NCBI GenBank assembly: GCA_030710605.1
Contig: CP092877.1
Location: 68,165,993 to 68,229,992 of the forward strand
From: Cordylochernes scorpioides
Taxonomy: Eukaryota; Arthropoda; Arachnida; Pseudoscorpiones; Chernetidae
Length of the DNA: 64,000 nucleotides
Direction: 5' to 3'
A program made the translations under genes and the position numbers. Shown piece after piece: positions 1 to 8,786 of the stretch; within the stretch, counting starts at the first letter, position 1; each line of letters starts with the position of its first letter. Below the pieces are notes generated by a model. It was given only the letters and a program-made list of their open reading frames with translations. It was not told where the DNA came from and did no database searches.

Positions 1-17
1 TTCTTGATTAATTAAGA

Positions 18-76
18 AAAGCTAACCACGGACACGTTTCGGGCTGTTGGCCCTCATCAGCGTGGTGCAAGCTGTA
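18..76 (-). ncRNA. Hammerhead ribozyme, type I, retrozyme unit 1
   Basis: On the minus strand the core CTGATGA (60-54) is followed by helix II GGGC-CAACA-GCCC, then GAAA (40-37), a 2-bp helix III with the palindrome ACGTGT, and the cleavage triplet GTC (33-31). Helix I is CCACG with CGTGG, extended past an internal loop by AGCT/AGCT pairs. Predicted cleavage is between plus-strand positions 31 and 30. Very short helix III is typical of minimal type I hammerheads in Penelope-like elements and retrozymes, which are thought to work as dimers. Confidence 0.85.
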
Positions 77-221
77 CCCCAACGACCAAAAAAAAAAACT
101 GGTCATTCAGGTATCCTGAAAAATCATGAAACAGGTAGTTAAGGGCAGAATTGCGTGAGACAGTGACACAATGTGAAAACATTTTAGAATTGGCTAAATA
201 CCCATTCTTGATTAATCAAGA

Positions 222-281
222 AAAGCTAACCACGGACACGTTTCGGGCTGTTGGCCCTCATCAGCGTGGTGCAAGCTGTAC
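222..281 (-). ncRNA. Hammerhead ribozyme, type I, retrozyme unit 2
   Basis: Same fold as the first unit: CTGATGA at 264-258, GAAA at 244-241, cleavage triplet GTC at 237-235, helix I CGTGG/CCACG intact. Two consecutive cleavage sites on one transcript would release a monomer of about 204 nt. Confidence 0.85.
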
Positions 282-456
282 CTCAACGACCAAAAACACT
301 GGTCATTCAGGCATCCTGAAAAATCATGACACAGGTAGTTAAGGCCAGAATTGCGTGAGACAGTGACACAATGTGAAAAAAATTCTAGAATTGGCCAAAT
401 ACCCATTCTTGATTAATCAAGAAAAGCTAACCAAATTACCTTAATTTAGTCTACAG

Positions 457-643
457 CAGGGGCCTGCAACCTACGGCTCTTTGGATGTGAAGCTGCCTGT
501 AGTACTCACACAAATAAAAACTTTTATTTATTAGAGTACTATTTATTGTTGGCAAGAAAAACATTTTGTGGCTCTTTAAAAACCTTGAAATTTTGTAAAT
601 TGTAATTTTTGACTTTTCTGACTCAAAAGGTTGTTGATTCCTG
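457..643. mobile_element. hAT-type MITE
   Basis: Ends CAGGGGCCTGCAACC and GGTTGTTGATTCCTG form imperfect terminal inverted repeats of the hAT style. Flanks GTCTACAG (449-456) and ATCTACAG (644-651) are an 8-bp target duplication with one change. There is no coding capacity. A 206-bp relative sits at 32185-32390 in the same position next to a retrozyme copy. Confidence 0.75.
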
Positions 644-669
644 ATCTACAGTATTGATTTAATTATATC

Positions 670-810
670 CTCTGCGGTGAGGACCCGATTTGTACCTTCT
701 GTAATTCAAAACTAAATGAAATCACTCACTATATTTTTGATTGCTCTGCTCTGAAAGAAGAACCCTTATGCTCAAAACTGGGCAACTCTGTGCTTCACTT
801 CCATCAATAA
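670..810 (+). pseudogene. LINE reverse transcriptase C-terminal tail (remnant)
   Basis: An open frame ending at TAA (808-810) encodes about 46 residues with the pattern CGEDPICTFC...EITHYIFDC. This Cys-Cys-His-Cys arrangement is the usual C-terminal motif of LINE ORF2 proteins, downstream of the reverse transcriptase. No RT core is present upstream, so this is a 5'-truncated copy, the normal product of target-primed reverse transcription. The LINE clade cannot be assigned from so little. The next 270 bp (811-1080) would be 3'UTR and are T/C-rich, with nothing else recognisable. Confidence 0.7.
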
Positions 811-1080
811 TTGACAATAGGACCCAGAATAAGTATATTGCTACGGCGTTTTATGGTTTCCACAAGTCCATATCTCAGAAGAAGGCCAAGTGACACTCAC
901 TCCTCACTTTCTTACTGCTACTCTTTTTGTGTTGTTTTTCTTGCTTCCCTCTTTCTCTTTCTTATTTTTTTTTTCCTTATTTCTTTTTCTTTTTCTTCTG
1001 TCTATATCGTTATTTCCTTTGTCTCACTGCTTTGTTCTTATTATATTTTATATATCTTATATATTTTATTGACTTATTTT
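811..1080. other. Pyrimidine-rich non-coding stretch
   Basis: Dominated by CTT/TTT runs on the plus strand. The open frames across it are compositional. It is probably the 3' part of the preceding LINE remnant. Confidence 0.4.
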
Positions 1081-1318
1081 ACTGTAAGCGCACCACATGT
1101 CTACACTTGTGAAAAGCAGTTCGACTTTGTACTTACAAATGTGTCAGAGCCCTGTTTGGTAACTTGCACTCACTGGTGGGGTGTTGGACTTCTGCAAGAA
1201 TCGGGGGCCATTGGAGCATTTTTTTTTTTAATCAGAAAAAATTTCCCAATGCAGGAATCAAATCCAGGTCGTAGCAGTCGAAAACCAATGGTTTAGACCA
1301 TCCTTCCACCGACCCCCC
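1081..1318 (-). mobile_element. tRNA-derived SINE, tail-truncated
   Basis: Read on the minus strand from 1318, it starts GGTCGGTGGAAGGATGG (box A-like) and has GGATTTGATTCC (box B-like) about 45 bp later, a tRNA-type Pol III promoter. The same body with an A-rich tail occurs at 23703-24031 (-), 24989-25310 (+) and 39242-40990 (-, interrupted). This copy lacks the distal tail. It marks the left edge of repeat A1. Confidence 0.75.
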
Positions 1319-1586
1319 GAAAAAATAATATAAAAATATATAAAAAAGGTCAGGTGTTGATAATAAAAAACAAAATAATCCTATCCTTACCATCTAATGG
1401 AAATCTAGTAGATTAAAAAAAAATAATTAATCATATTTGATGTTTTGATCTCAGCCTTGTTTACATCGTCCAAGTACTTGGAACCCATAAGTACTCCAGT
1501 TAGACAACAATTTGCATACCTGGTCTTGATACCTCTATCTCTACACTTGACTTTCTTTATTTGGAACTTGTTTAGAAAGGCAAAAG
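1319..1586. other. Repeat A non-coding sequence
   Basis: AT-rich, shared with 40990-41248. I see no gene or signal in it. Confidence 0.5.
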
Positions 1587-1873
1587 TAGTCCCAATTATC
1601 AGCAGTCTTAATTATCAGTAGTCTCACCTGTAGTCCCAATTATCTCTAGTCTCAGTTATCAAGAGTCCCAATATTATCTCTAATCTCAGTTATCAAGAGT
1701 CCCAATTATCTCTAGTCTCAGTTATCAGCAGTCCCAATTATCTCTAGTCTCAGTTATCAGCAGTCTTAATTATCTCTAGTCACAGTTATCAGCAGTCTTA
1801 ATTATCAGTAGTCTTACCTGTAGTCCCAATTATCTCTAATCTCAGTTATCAATAGTCCCAACTCCACGAAACT
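1587..1873. repeat. 32-bp minisatellite, short allele
   Basis: About nine units of CAGTCCCAATTATCTC plus TAGTCTCAGTTATCAG, i.e. two related 16-bp halves. The counterpart in A2 has about 51 units. Confidence 0.9.
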
Positions 1874-2890
1874 ATCAATAAACCATGAATATCTTCTTGG
1901 AAATGATGACCTTGTATCTTGGTCAAATGGTCATCACCTATTATACAAGATGTTTCTGCACCTCTATTTTTATTTTATTTTCCTTCAAGAATTAACGTCA
2001 TTCTCTTCAGATCTAGACAGCTATAAATGCCTCTATTACAAAAATAACCTCTTTCATTTAAACTGGTTTCTTGGCAAAGCTTTTGAAGGTCGTAAAAATG
2101 GCTGGTTTGTTTTGTTAAAAGAATTAAAAGATAAAATGAGTTGATCAACTCGCACATGGCAGCAATATTCATCACTACAGCGACCTGACTTAACTGGTAC
2201 ATCAGTGATCATAGCAGACGACTTAGATAGGGGCTGAGCTGATGATGTCCCATACGTCGACCACCCTTCACCTGTGCGTTTGCAGTGGCTTCATTCAACC
2301 TGGTATTTGGCTAACTGGAGTTGTCTACAGTGATTCCCAGAATTGAACTCAGATGAGAAATATAAGAACAAACTTGGATTGATAACTCTTCTTCTTTATT
2401 ATCTCCACTCAATAATATTAGGGTATCAAGTTGTGACCCTTGATGGTGTCTGTTTGACAACCATCATGACTGGGTGAAGTAGAATACGTCTGCCTTTGTC
2501 ATTAAGACTGGGAGCAAGACTGGATTGATAACCTCAAGAAATGAACTCATCTCTCAAAGAGCTAACGCGACAAAATACCGCCCAGAACAATAACATTTAG
2601 TGAGAAACTAAACTCTCCCAATTGTCCCAAATGTAGGACTTTATATATATCGATACAATGCATATTAAGACACAATGCCATGTTATTATGTGCCATTGTT
2701 ATGTGCCATGCCATGTGTTAAATAGTGTATTATGGTTCAATTATTAAAATATGAGAACAGCTAACAGGTGTATGAACTTAAATGATTGTTGGACAGAAAT
2801 TTTGGAAACTTGAAACAACCGGCGATGGATAATCTAATTATCGTATTTATAAATTGACTAGATTTCAATAAAACGAGTAAATTGTCTTTG
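1874..2890. other. Repeat A non-coding sequence
   Basis: Shared with 42890-43870 and partly 53552-54080. The part at 2385-2530 (TATCAAG, TTGATGGTGTCTG, CATCATGACTGGGTGAAG) is related to the fold-back repeat at 28757-29241. No coding region is supported. Confidence 0.5.
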
Positions 2891-2906
2891 TCCACTGTTC
2901 AGAAAA

Positions 2907-3086
2907 CCACAGACAGTTGATCATCTTCTCTTCAGCTGTCCAGCATTCCTAAGACATAGGATACAAACAGCTATTCTGTTTGGACTGACCCACCTCAATC
3001 CTACATCTATGGCCAAACTTCCAGACTCAACCTCAGCATGGAACTTCAACTGGTTCAACTCAGCAATCAAAACAGGACGCGAGTAA
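2907..3086 (+). pseudogene. LINE reverse transcriptase C-terminal tail, copy in A1
   Basis: A frame ending at TAA (3084-3086) encodes PQTVDHLLFSCPAF and then about 45 more residues. In the A2 and A3 copies the residues before PQTVDH are CSEE, giving the LINE tail pattern C-x6-VDHLLFSC. In A1 a 1-nt deletion in an A-run just upstream disrupts the first Cys, but the rest is open to the stop. The A2 and A3 copies keep the upstream frame and instead have an in-frame TAA. The copies therefore decayed independently. The 3'UTR runs to about 3250. Confidence 0.7.
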
Positions 3087-3486
3087 AATCGCTCAACACT
3101 AGTCCATACTAGTGAGCTGGACTCCCCAGGTAGTTGGCGTTTTGTGCTCCAGAAACCTGGGTTATAAATATCTCTCTCTCTTTGTCTCTCCCTGAGATCT
3201 AGGTATTTATCAAAATATCTTCTAACCAATGATCTAAGTGATACTCTAATGTAAATAAATCATTGTTTTCATGTACCAATATATGTTATAATAGTAATTT
3301 AGGTTGACTTGGAAAACCAAAGAAGAATGGTTAGTTAAACGGGCTGTCAACAAGGCTTGTATTGTCATTATATTTTTATAAAACTTTACAAACATTGTTT
3401 CAGCAGATATCGAAACAATGTTGCCGTTATTTTTAAAAGCGCACGCGCATTCAAACAAATTTAGACATTTGGTTTATATATATACA

Positions 3487-3728
3487 TATAAAATAAAAGG
3501 ACTTAAAAGCGCGAATGTTTCTTTTATACATAAAACGAACTTCTACTGTCCTTACTGCGATGAAAAAATATATTGGGAGGGCTTGGCTCATCAGTGGTGA
3601 ACCCTCCCAGCGGTTTCGCCAATTTAATCCACCAGACCGCTTCTCAGAGCTCTAATACTGTATTGGATCATTCTGCTTTTATATGCTACACTGAAGGATG
3701 GAATCTTAGAAATGGTTTTCAAGTAAAC
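3487..3728. mobile_element. Fragment of the 373-bp ribozyme element
   Basis: Matches the left two thirds of the unit arrayed at 7214-8905. It is absent from the corresponding place in A2 and A3, so it is an A1-specific insertion that also removed the left end of the adjoining pogo MITE. Confidence 0.75.
3574..3640 (-). ncRNA. Split (permuted) hammerhead-like domain
   Basis: Same two-hairpin domain as in the 373-bp array: on the minus strand GCGGT-C-TGGTG, TTGGC-GAAA-CCGC, then CACCA-CTGATGA-GCCAA inside a GGGAGGG/CCCTCCC hairpin. All three helix pairings are intact here. Ribozyme activity is a hypothesis. Confidence 0.5.
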
Positions 3729-3891
3729 TATAGCGCCCCCTCTTGGGATTCACCAAAATAGGGTGCTATAGAGAGGGGGTGCTATAGACAGGTCACTTTT
3801 AATGTAAATCGCATCGTACTACGTATTTAAAATCGGGCGCTATAAAGAAGGAGGCGCTATTTAGAGGGGGCGCTATAGACAGGTTTAACTG
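3729..3891. mobile_element. pogo-like MITE, left end lost
   Basis: The right end is CGCTATAGACAGGTTTAACTG followed by TA, matching the intact 160-bp copy at 44491-44650. The interior repeats GCGCTAT motifs on both strands. No ORF. Confidence 0.75.
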
Positions 3892-3903
3892 TATATATAT
3901 ATA

Positions 3904-4559
3904 TGTGACAGGAGCTAATGTTAATTGATTACGGTGTAAATATCCTCGAATACGTTAGTGACAAGTCTATATATACGTATAACGACCGTTCCAACTTTCT
4001 TCTGACGCAGAACACCGTGAATTTCTCTATCGACGCCGTAGACCGCCAACTTTACAGACAAGAAGATGGCACATGGTCCACGAGGTCCAACAAGAAGTTC
4101 CAGGACTGTAGGTCTGGTGGCCGCTTGATGATGGAGAACGTTACTGTAGGACCAATAGTTGGGTGGATGGGTGACGGATCGCTGGAGTTGCAGACGGAGA
4201 AGACTAGCTGGGCCGACCCTGGAAGAGGCAAGATGTGCAAGACCAGCTGGAGAACTATGTTCACCTCATGGGCCTTCAAAGGAATGGTCACGAAGAAGGG
4301 CATGTCGATGACCGTCGCCCAGAGTCCGAGATACCAGATCTACAGTCCTGGACCTTCATGTTGGACTTTGAGGACCATATGCCATCTTCTCGTCGGTAAA
4401 GTTGGCGGCCTATGTCATCGATAGAGAAATGCGCGGTGTTCTGCGCTGGCGATTGTCAGACGAAAGTTGGAGCGGTCGTTATACGTATATATAGACTTGT
4501 CACTAACGAATTCGAGGGTATTTACACCATTATCAATTAACATTAACGTCTCTGTCACA
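3904..4559. mobile_element. Long terminal-inverted-repeat element, copy in A1
   Basis: Ends TGTGACAGGAGC and ...CTGTCACA extend into inverted repeats of roughly 230 bp, including CGACGCCGTAGACCGCC and its diverged complement GGCGGCCTATGTCATCG. Arms this long resemble Mutator-like or fold-back elements. The target duplication is hidden in flanking TA repeats. The open frame inside is a by-product of the arms and matches no transposase I know. Copies: 44659-45241 and 55887-56318 (right arm missing). Confidence 0.65.
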
Positions 4560-4598
4560 TGTATATATATAAAAAGATACCGCGAGTACCTCGGTACG

Positions 4599-4733
4599 AT
4601 GCCCAAGCGGAGGCGTTCCATCAAGCCAAGCGCCGTGCATGTAATGGAAACGGCATGGCCGTCCCACGGTTTCATCCAGGCTTCCCTCTTTGCATACGTT
4701 CTGTGTGTTTTCAGCCATTATAAACTGGCATAG
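4599..4733 (+). CDS. Small conserved frame of unknown function, copy 1
   Basis: ATG at 4599 opens 44 codons to TAG: a basic start (MPKRRRSIKPSAVHVMETAW) followed by a hydrophobic, aromatic tail (ASLFAYVLCV). The same frame with the same length is at 45283-45417, and at 56330-56470 the ATG is lost but the reading frame and stop remain. Conservation mainly reflects the recent duplication of repeat A. I recognise no family. It could be a remnant exon of a captured gene or chance. Confidence 0.2.
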   Translation: MPKRRRSIKPSAVHVMETAWPSHGFIQASLFAYVLCVFSHYKLA

Positions 4734-4851
4734 AATGTGAACTTATGTCTTAGCTGGAATATATAAACTTCTTGTTCCAAAATCAATTTATTAGGTACTG
4801 CTTAAAAAGATCAACCTAGTTTATGATATTTGCAGCAATGAATAATATATC

Positions 4852-5175
4852 TAAAGAGACAAGGGTCGCCTCTCCCGTCAAAATAGACGTCAAAACCAGA
4901 CGCCATCTATTGACTGTCGCTGCAAACTAGCGGCCTCGGGTCGGTGACAAAGCCACAACACCAGCTTTGGCAAACTGATAAGCGTCCACCTAGAGACCAT
5001 GGTTTCGGGCTAATGACCCTCGTCAGTCTAGGGCGGACTTTATTCCATGAGATCCACAAGGGATCTAATGGAATCTTGACAATCTGCCAAAGAGGTGTTT
5101 AGCTGGCAAAGTGGCAATAGATGACATCTGGTTTTGACGTCTATTTTGACGGGAGAGGCGACCCTTGTCTCTTTA
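4852..5175 (-). mobile_element. 324-bp TIR element with a hammerhead, copy in A1
   Basis: Ends TAAAGAGACAAGGGTCGCC and GGCGACCCTTGTCTCTTTA begin inverted repeats of about 60 bp with few mismatches. The interior holds a hammerhead motif on the minus strand. Copies of identical length are at 45536-45859 and 61153-61476; a core-deleted form of 118 bp is at 32518-32635. There is no ORF, so it is a MITE or another non-autonomous element. Confidence 0.75.
4982..5038 (-). ncRNA. Hammerhead ribozyme in TIR element, copy A1
   Basis: On the minus strand: CTGACGA (5026-5020), helix II GGGT-CATTA-GCCC, GAAA (5006-5003), helix III ACC-AT-GGT (3 bp, palindromic), cleavage triplet GTC (4997-4995). Helix I pairs CCTAGA with TCTAGG and continues past a small internal loop with GTCC/GGAC. 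All core positions fit the hammerhead consensus (position 7 may be any base). Confidence 0.8.
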
Positions 5176-5217
5176 AATCAATATCCTCCCAGAAAAATTT
5201 CCATCAATGAATAATAT

Positions 5218-5435
5218 TGCCACGTGGAAAATTAGGGAAGACAAAAACTTCAGGAGGAAACAAAATTTATTTCAGGCAAGGGCAAACTATGAATTGTAAA
5301 CAAAAGATAAGCCACGAGGGAAATTTACAGAGTCGCCAGATATAAACATAAAAATGACCACTCTGTTAATAAAAAAATAATAAAAATTAATAAATAATAT
5401 GTTACATAAATAAAATTAATAAATACAATGTTACA
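5218..5435. mobile_element. Solo LTR, 218 bp
   Basis: Starts TGCCACGTGG and ends ATGTTACA, flanked by a 4-bp duplication ATAT (5214-5217, 5436-5439). A2 and A3 have the uninterrupted site. A diverged relative in opposite orientation is at 28445-28640. Confidence 0.7.
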
Positions 5436-5462
5436 ATATGGTTATTCACATATTAAAACAAA

Positions 5463-5541
5463 GGTTCCAACGCGGGATTCAATCCCGGTTCATGGCTGTC
5501 GGGAATCGAGGGTTATACCCACTCGTCCACCGACTCTTTCT
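5463..5541 (-). repeat. tRNA-like sequence or SINE head, copy in A1
   Basis: On the minus strand GAGTCGGTGGACGAGTGGG (box A-like) is followed by GGGATTGAATCCC (box B-like). It cannot be folded into a standard tRNA with confidence, so it is a tRNA-derived repeat. Copies: 45923-46000 and 61541-61613. Confidence 0.5.
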
Positions 5542-5810
5542 GAATATCTCAACACGGTGTATTAAAATACGCAGTTTTAAATAGAACGCAAACTGGTTTT
5601 GAAAGTACGTATATCTACCGGTCGATTTATTCCACAACCTTGCTACTTATTTACATAATATACATGCAATTAATTAGGTGTAGATAATTAAACTAATTAA
5701 TAGAACCATTTTAGCAGACTGAATTTATAAATATGATGCGCGCCATCTGTTATCAGAAATTTTAACTATTTTTGACGCGTAGGATTCTTTTGAAATAAAA
5801 CAATTTTTTA

Positions 5811-5897
5811 CTGCCCTTACTGCAATGATAAAATAATGGGAGAGTTCACCACTGATGAGCCAGGCCCTCCCATTATTTTATCATTGCAGTAAGGGCA
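5811..5897. mobile_element. Palindromic MITE with the CTGATGA hairpin, copy in A1
   Basis: A near-perfect palindrome (arms CTGCCCTTACTGCAATGAT / ATCATTGCAGTAAGGG) whose loop is CACCA-CTGATGA-GCCAG. Arms and loop are related to the 373-bp ribozyme element but the GTC/GAAA hairpin is missing. The solo LTR at 5898 split its right end. Confidence 0.75.
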
Positions 5898-6099
5898 TGT
5901 TGACTTTGCTTAGAATTATTAATGAAACTGATTCCAATAATTATTAATCAAACATTATATTTATTGATTTACAAGAGAGAGAACAAAATATAAAAGGGAA
6001 ACTAATATTAAACAAAGGAACTTTTTTTTTGGTTAGCGCCTATTTACCTGTGAGCTTACACACACTCTGTGGTAACAATTAATTAATATATATACAACA
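5898..6099. mobile_element. Solo LTR, 202 bp
   Basis: Starts TGTTGACTTTG and ends ATACAACA, with a 5-bp target duplication GGGCA (5893-5897, 6100-6104). The empty site is preserved in A2 (near 46891-46900). No internal region remains. Confidence 0.8.
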
Positions 6100-6104
6100 G
6101 GGCA

Positions 6105-7197
6105 GTAGAAAATTACCCACGAAAACCATCTGATATGAAGATAAGTATTCATTCAAAACCGTTATCATCCCATACTTGTGGCGACATGTTTCTATCTGTT
6201 TAGAATCAGATCGAGAAATCATCAAGTTTCGCTGGCACTCTGCTATTTAGTTTTTGATGTTCGCTGGAAATCAACAACCAAATAATCTGAAGTTGTTACG
6301 CAGACTTTATCATCATCGATGCTGACGTCACTCACTACGCTTCAGACTTTTCTGTTTTGATTTTTTCGCTCGCTTGTTTTTACAACATTTGTATTGGAAC
6401 AAGTCGTTCCTTAAAAATAAATAAATATATTAATATATATCAAATGGAATGTCCTCGTAACTACAAAATAAGTGAGTACAAAACAACTTGGAATCTTTAA
6501 ATAGAAACATCGTATTTTGCTAAGCCTATCAGAAGTCCAATAAAATATTTTGACTAAAATCTACGTTTCAAAAATAGTTCAAATTTTCTTATTTATAAAT
6601 AAGATTAGATATCAGCTGAAACCATTTAAACTCTTCATTTCTAACATTTCACACACAATGACTCTTTGTTAACCTTTTCAAATAAAACCAATTTCACGAT
6701 GTTTTAAAGATTTATTGTTTTCCTTGAACTGAGCGACAGAGGGTCACTGAAACGGAGTTTAAAAGATGTAGTTAATGTCTAATCATTAACTAATTAAGGT
6801 TCTTTTATACACTGCCGTCCTGAGGACAGGACAGGTGGGACAGTTAATCCAGGCGCTCGATATGAAAGAGCGCATCAAGAAAGCCGCAAAGTATCAAATA
6901 ATTCTTGCTACCGATTTATTTTTTATGGAATTCCTGTCGCTCAACTACGCCACAAATGGCTGCTCCCATTTTATAATTGTAATATATGTATATATGTTGA
7001 TCTGTTTTGTTTAAAGATACTATATCAGTGACATATTATATTATTACTTTACTCTGTTTTGATTAGAAAGAAATCGAACGTTTATCATCATCATTATTAA
7101 AGACTTTGTTTATAATGTGTATGTGTGCAAGAATGGTGAAACAATAAAATAATTACAGTAGCATAAAATTTCGTATATTTTCTTTTTCTTTTAAAGA
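6105..7197. other. Repeat A non-coding sequence
   Basis: Shared with 46900-47990. AT-rich. No gene, RNA or element boundary recognised. Confidence 0.5.
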
Positions 7198-7294
7198 TAT
7201 CTAAATATATAAAATAAAAGGATTTAAAAGCGCGAATGTTTCCCCTATACACAAAACGAACTTCTACTGTCCTTACTGCGATGAAAAAATATAT

Positions 7295-7361
7295 TGGGAG
7301 GGCTTGGCTCATCAGTGGTGAACCCTCCCAGCGGTTTCGCCAATTTAATCCACCAGACCGC
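7295..7361 (-). ncRNA. Split (permuted) hammerhead-like domain, unit 1
   Basis: On the minus strand, hairpin 1 is GCGGT...ACCGC with loop C-TGGTG-GATTAAA-TTGGC-GAA. Hairpin 2 is TGGGAGGG...CCCTCCCA with loop TT-CACCA-CTGATGA-GCCAA-G. Loop 1 TGGTG pairs with loop 2 CACCA (helix I) and loop 1 TTGGC pairs with loop 2 GCCAA (helix II). Closing stem GCGGT/ACCGC is helix III with A15.1-U16.1 and a GTC cleavage triplet. Every hammerhead core segment is present, but in the order GTC-GAAA-CTGATGA instead of GTC-CTGATGA-GAAA. Function is hypothetical. Confidence 0.5.
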
Positions 7362-7667
7362 TTCTCAGAGCTCTAATACTGTATTGGATCATTCTGCTTT
7401 TATATGCTACACTGAAGGATGGAATCTTAGAAATGGTTTTCAAGTGAACTATGGACATAAGCTTATAGGACATTAGAATTACATTCAAATATTTGCTTCG
7501 AGCAATGCTCTTCAGCAAACTATAAAGACAAGGCCAGTTAGGCATAAATTAACACAAAGCAATAACGCGCCATCTATATATATAAAATAAAAGGATTTAA
7601 AAGCGCGAATGTTTCCCCTATACACAAAACGAACTTCTACTGTCCTTACTGCGATGAAAAAATATAT

Positions 7668-7734
7668 TGGGAGGGCTTGGCTCATCAGTGGTGAACCCTC
7701 CCAGCGGTTTCGCCAATTTAATCCACCAGACCGC
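7668..7734 (-). ncRNA. Split hammerhead-like domain, unit 2
   Basis: Identical to the domain one period upstream. Confidence 0.5.
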
Positions 7735-8040
7735 TTCTCAGAGCTCTAATACTGTATTGGATCATTCTGCTTTTATATGCTACACTGAAGGATGGAATCT
7801 TAGAAATGGTTTTCAAGTGAACTATGGACATAAGCTTATAGGACATTAGAATTACATTCAAATATTTGCTTCGAGCAATGCTCTTCAGCAAACTATAAAG
7901 ACAAGGCCAGTTAGGCATAAATTAACACAAAGCAATAACGCGCCATCTATATATATAAAATAAAAGGATTTAAAAGCGCGAATGTTTCCCCTATACACAA
8001 AACGAACTTCTACTGTCCTTACTGCGATGAAAAAATATAT

Positions 8041-8107
8041 TGGGAGGGCTTGGCTCATCAGTGGTGAACCCTCCCAGCGGTTTCGCCAATTTAATCCACC
8101 AGACCGC
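8041..8107 (-). ncRNA. Split hammerhead-like domain, unit 3
   Basis: Identical to the domains one and two periods upstream. Confidence 0.5.
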
Positions 8108-8413
8108 TTCTCAGAGCTCTAATACTGTATTGGATCATTCTGCTTTTATATGCTACACTGAAGGATGGAATCTTAGAAATGGTTTTCAAGTGAACTATGG
8201 ACATAAGCTTATAGGACATTAGAATTACATTCAAATATTTGCTTCGAGCAATGCTCTTCAGCAAACTATAAAGACAAGGCCAGTTAGGCATAAATTAACA
8301 CAAAGCAATAACGCGCCATCTATATATATAAAATAAAAGGATTTAAAAGCGCGAATGTTTCCCCTATACACAAAACGAACTTCTACTGTCCTTACTGCGA
8401 TGAAAAAATATAT

Positions 8414-8480
8414 TGGGAGGGCTTGGCTCATCAGTGGTGAACCCTCCCAGCGGTTTCGCCAATTTAATCCACCAGACCGC
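8414..8480 (-). ncRNA. Split hammerhead-like domain, truncated unit 4
   Basis: Complete domain in a unit that is cut shortly after it, at the junction to the inverted unit. Confidence 0.5.
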
Positions 8481-8719
8481 TTCTCAGAGCTCTAATACTG
8501 TATATAGATGGCGCGTTATTGCTTTGTGTTAATTTATGCCTAACTGGCCTTGTCTTTATAGTTTGCTGAAGAGCATTGCTCGAAGCAAATATTTGAATGT
8601 AATTCTAATGTCCTATAAGCTTATGTCCATAGTTCACTTGAAAACCATTTCTAAGATTCCATCCTTCAGTGTAGCATATAAAAGCAGAATGATCCAATAC
8701 AGTATTAGAGCTCTGAGAA

Positions 8720-8786
8720 GCGGTCTGGTGGATTAAATTGGCGAAACCGCTGGGAGGGTTCACCACTGATGAGCCAAGCCCTCCCA
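8720..8786 (+). ncRNA. Split hammerhead-like domain, inverted unit
   Basis: Plus-strand copy: GTC at 8723-8725 (predicted cleavage after 8725), GAAA at 8743-8746, CTGATGA at 8766-8772. Confidence 0.5.

Larger units (their letters stand above)
1..432 (-). repeat. Retrozyme-like tandem repeat, two units plus a partial third
   Basis: Two head-to-tail units (1-204 and 205-405) and the first 27 bp of a third. Each unit starts with the 18-bp palindrome TTCTTGATTAATCAAGAA (one mismatch in unit 1). Each full unit carries a hammerhead motif on the minus strand. Short tandem units with one type I hammerhead each are the known layout of animal retrozymes, small non-autonomous elements that spread through circular RNA. 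That assignment is inference from layout. A monomer-plus-partial copy lies at 31916-32160 and a fragment on the plus strand at 27778-27870. Confidence 0.75.

Noticed and set aside
811..1296. 161-codon frame with hydrophobic segments
   Set aside because: It is made of a T/C-rich stretch and a SINE; the hydrophobicity is compositional.
3918..4424. 168-codon frame inside the long-TIR element
   Set aside because: It runs through the inverted arms; the A2 copy is interrupted and no transposase motif is present.
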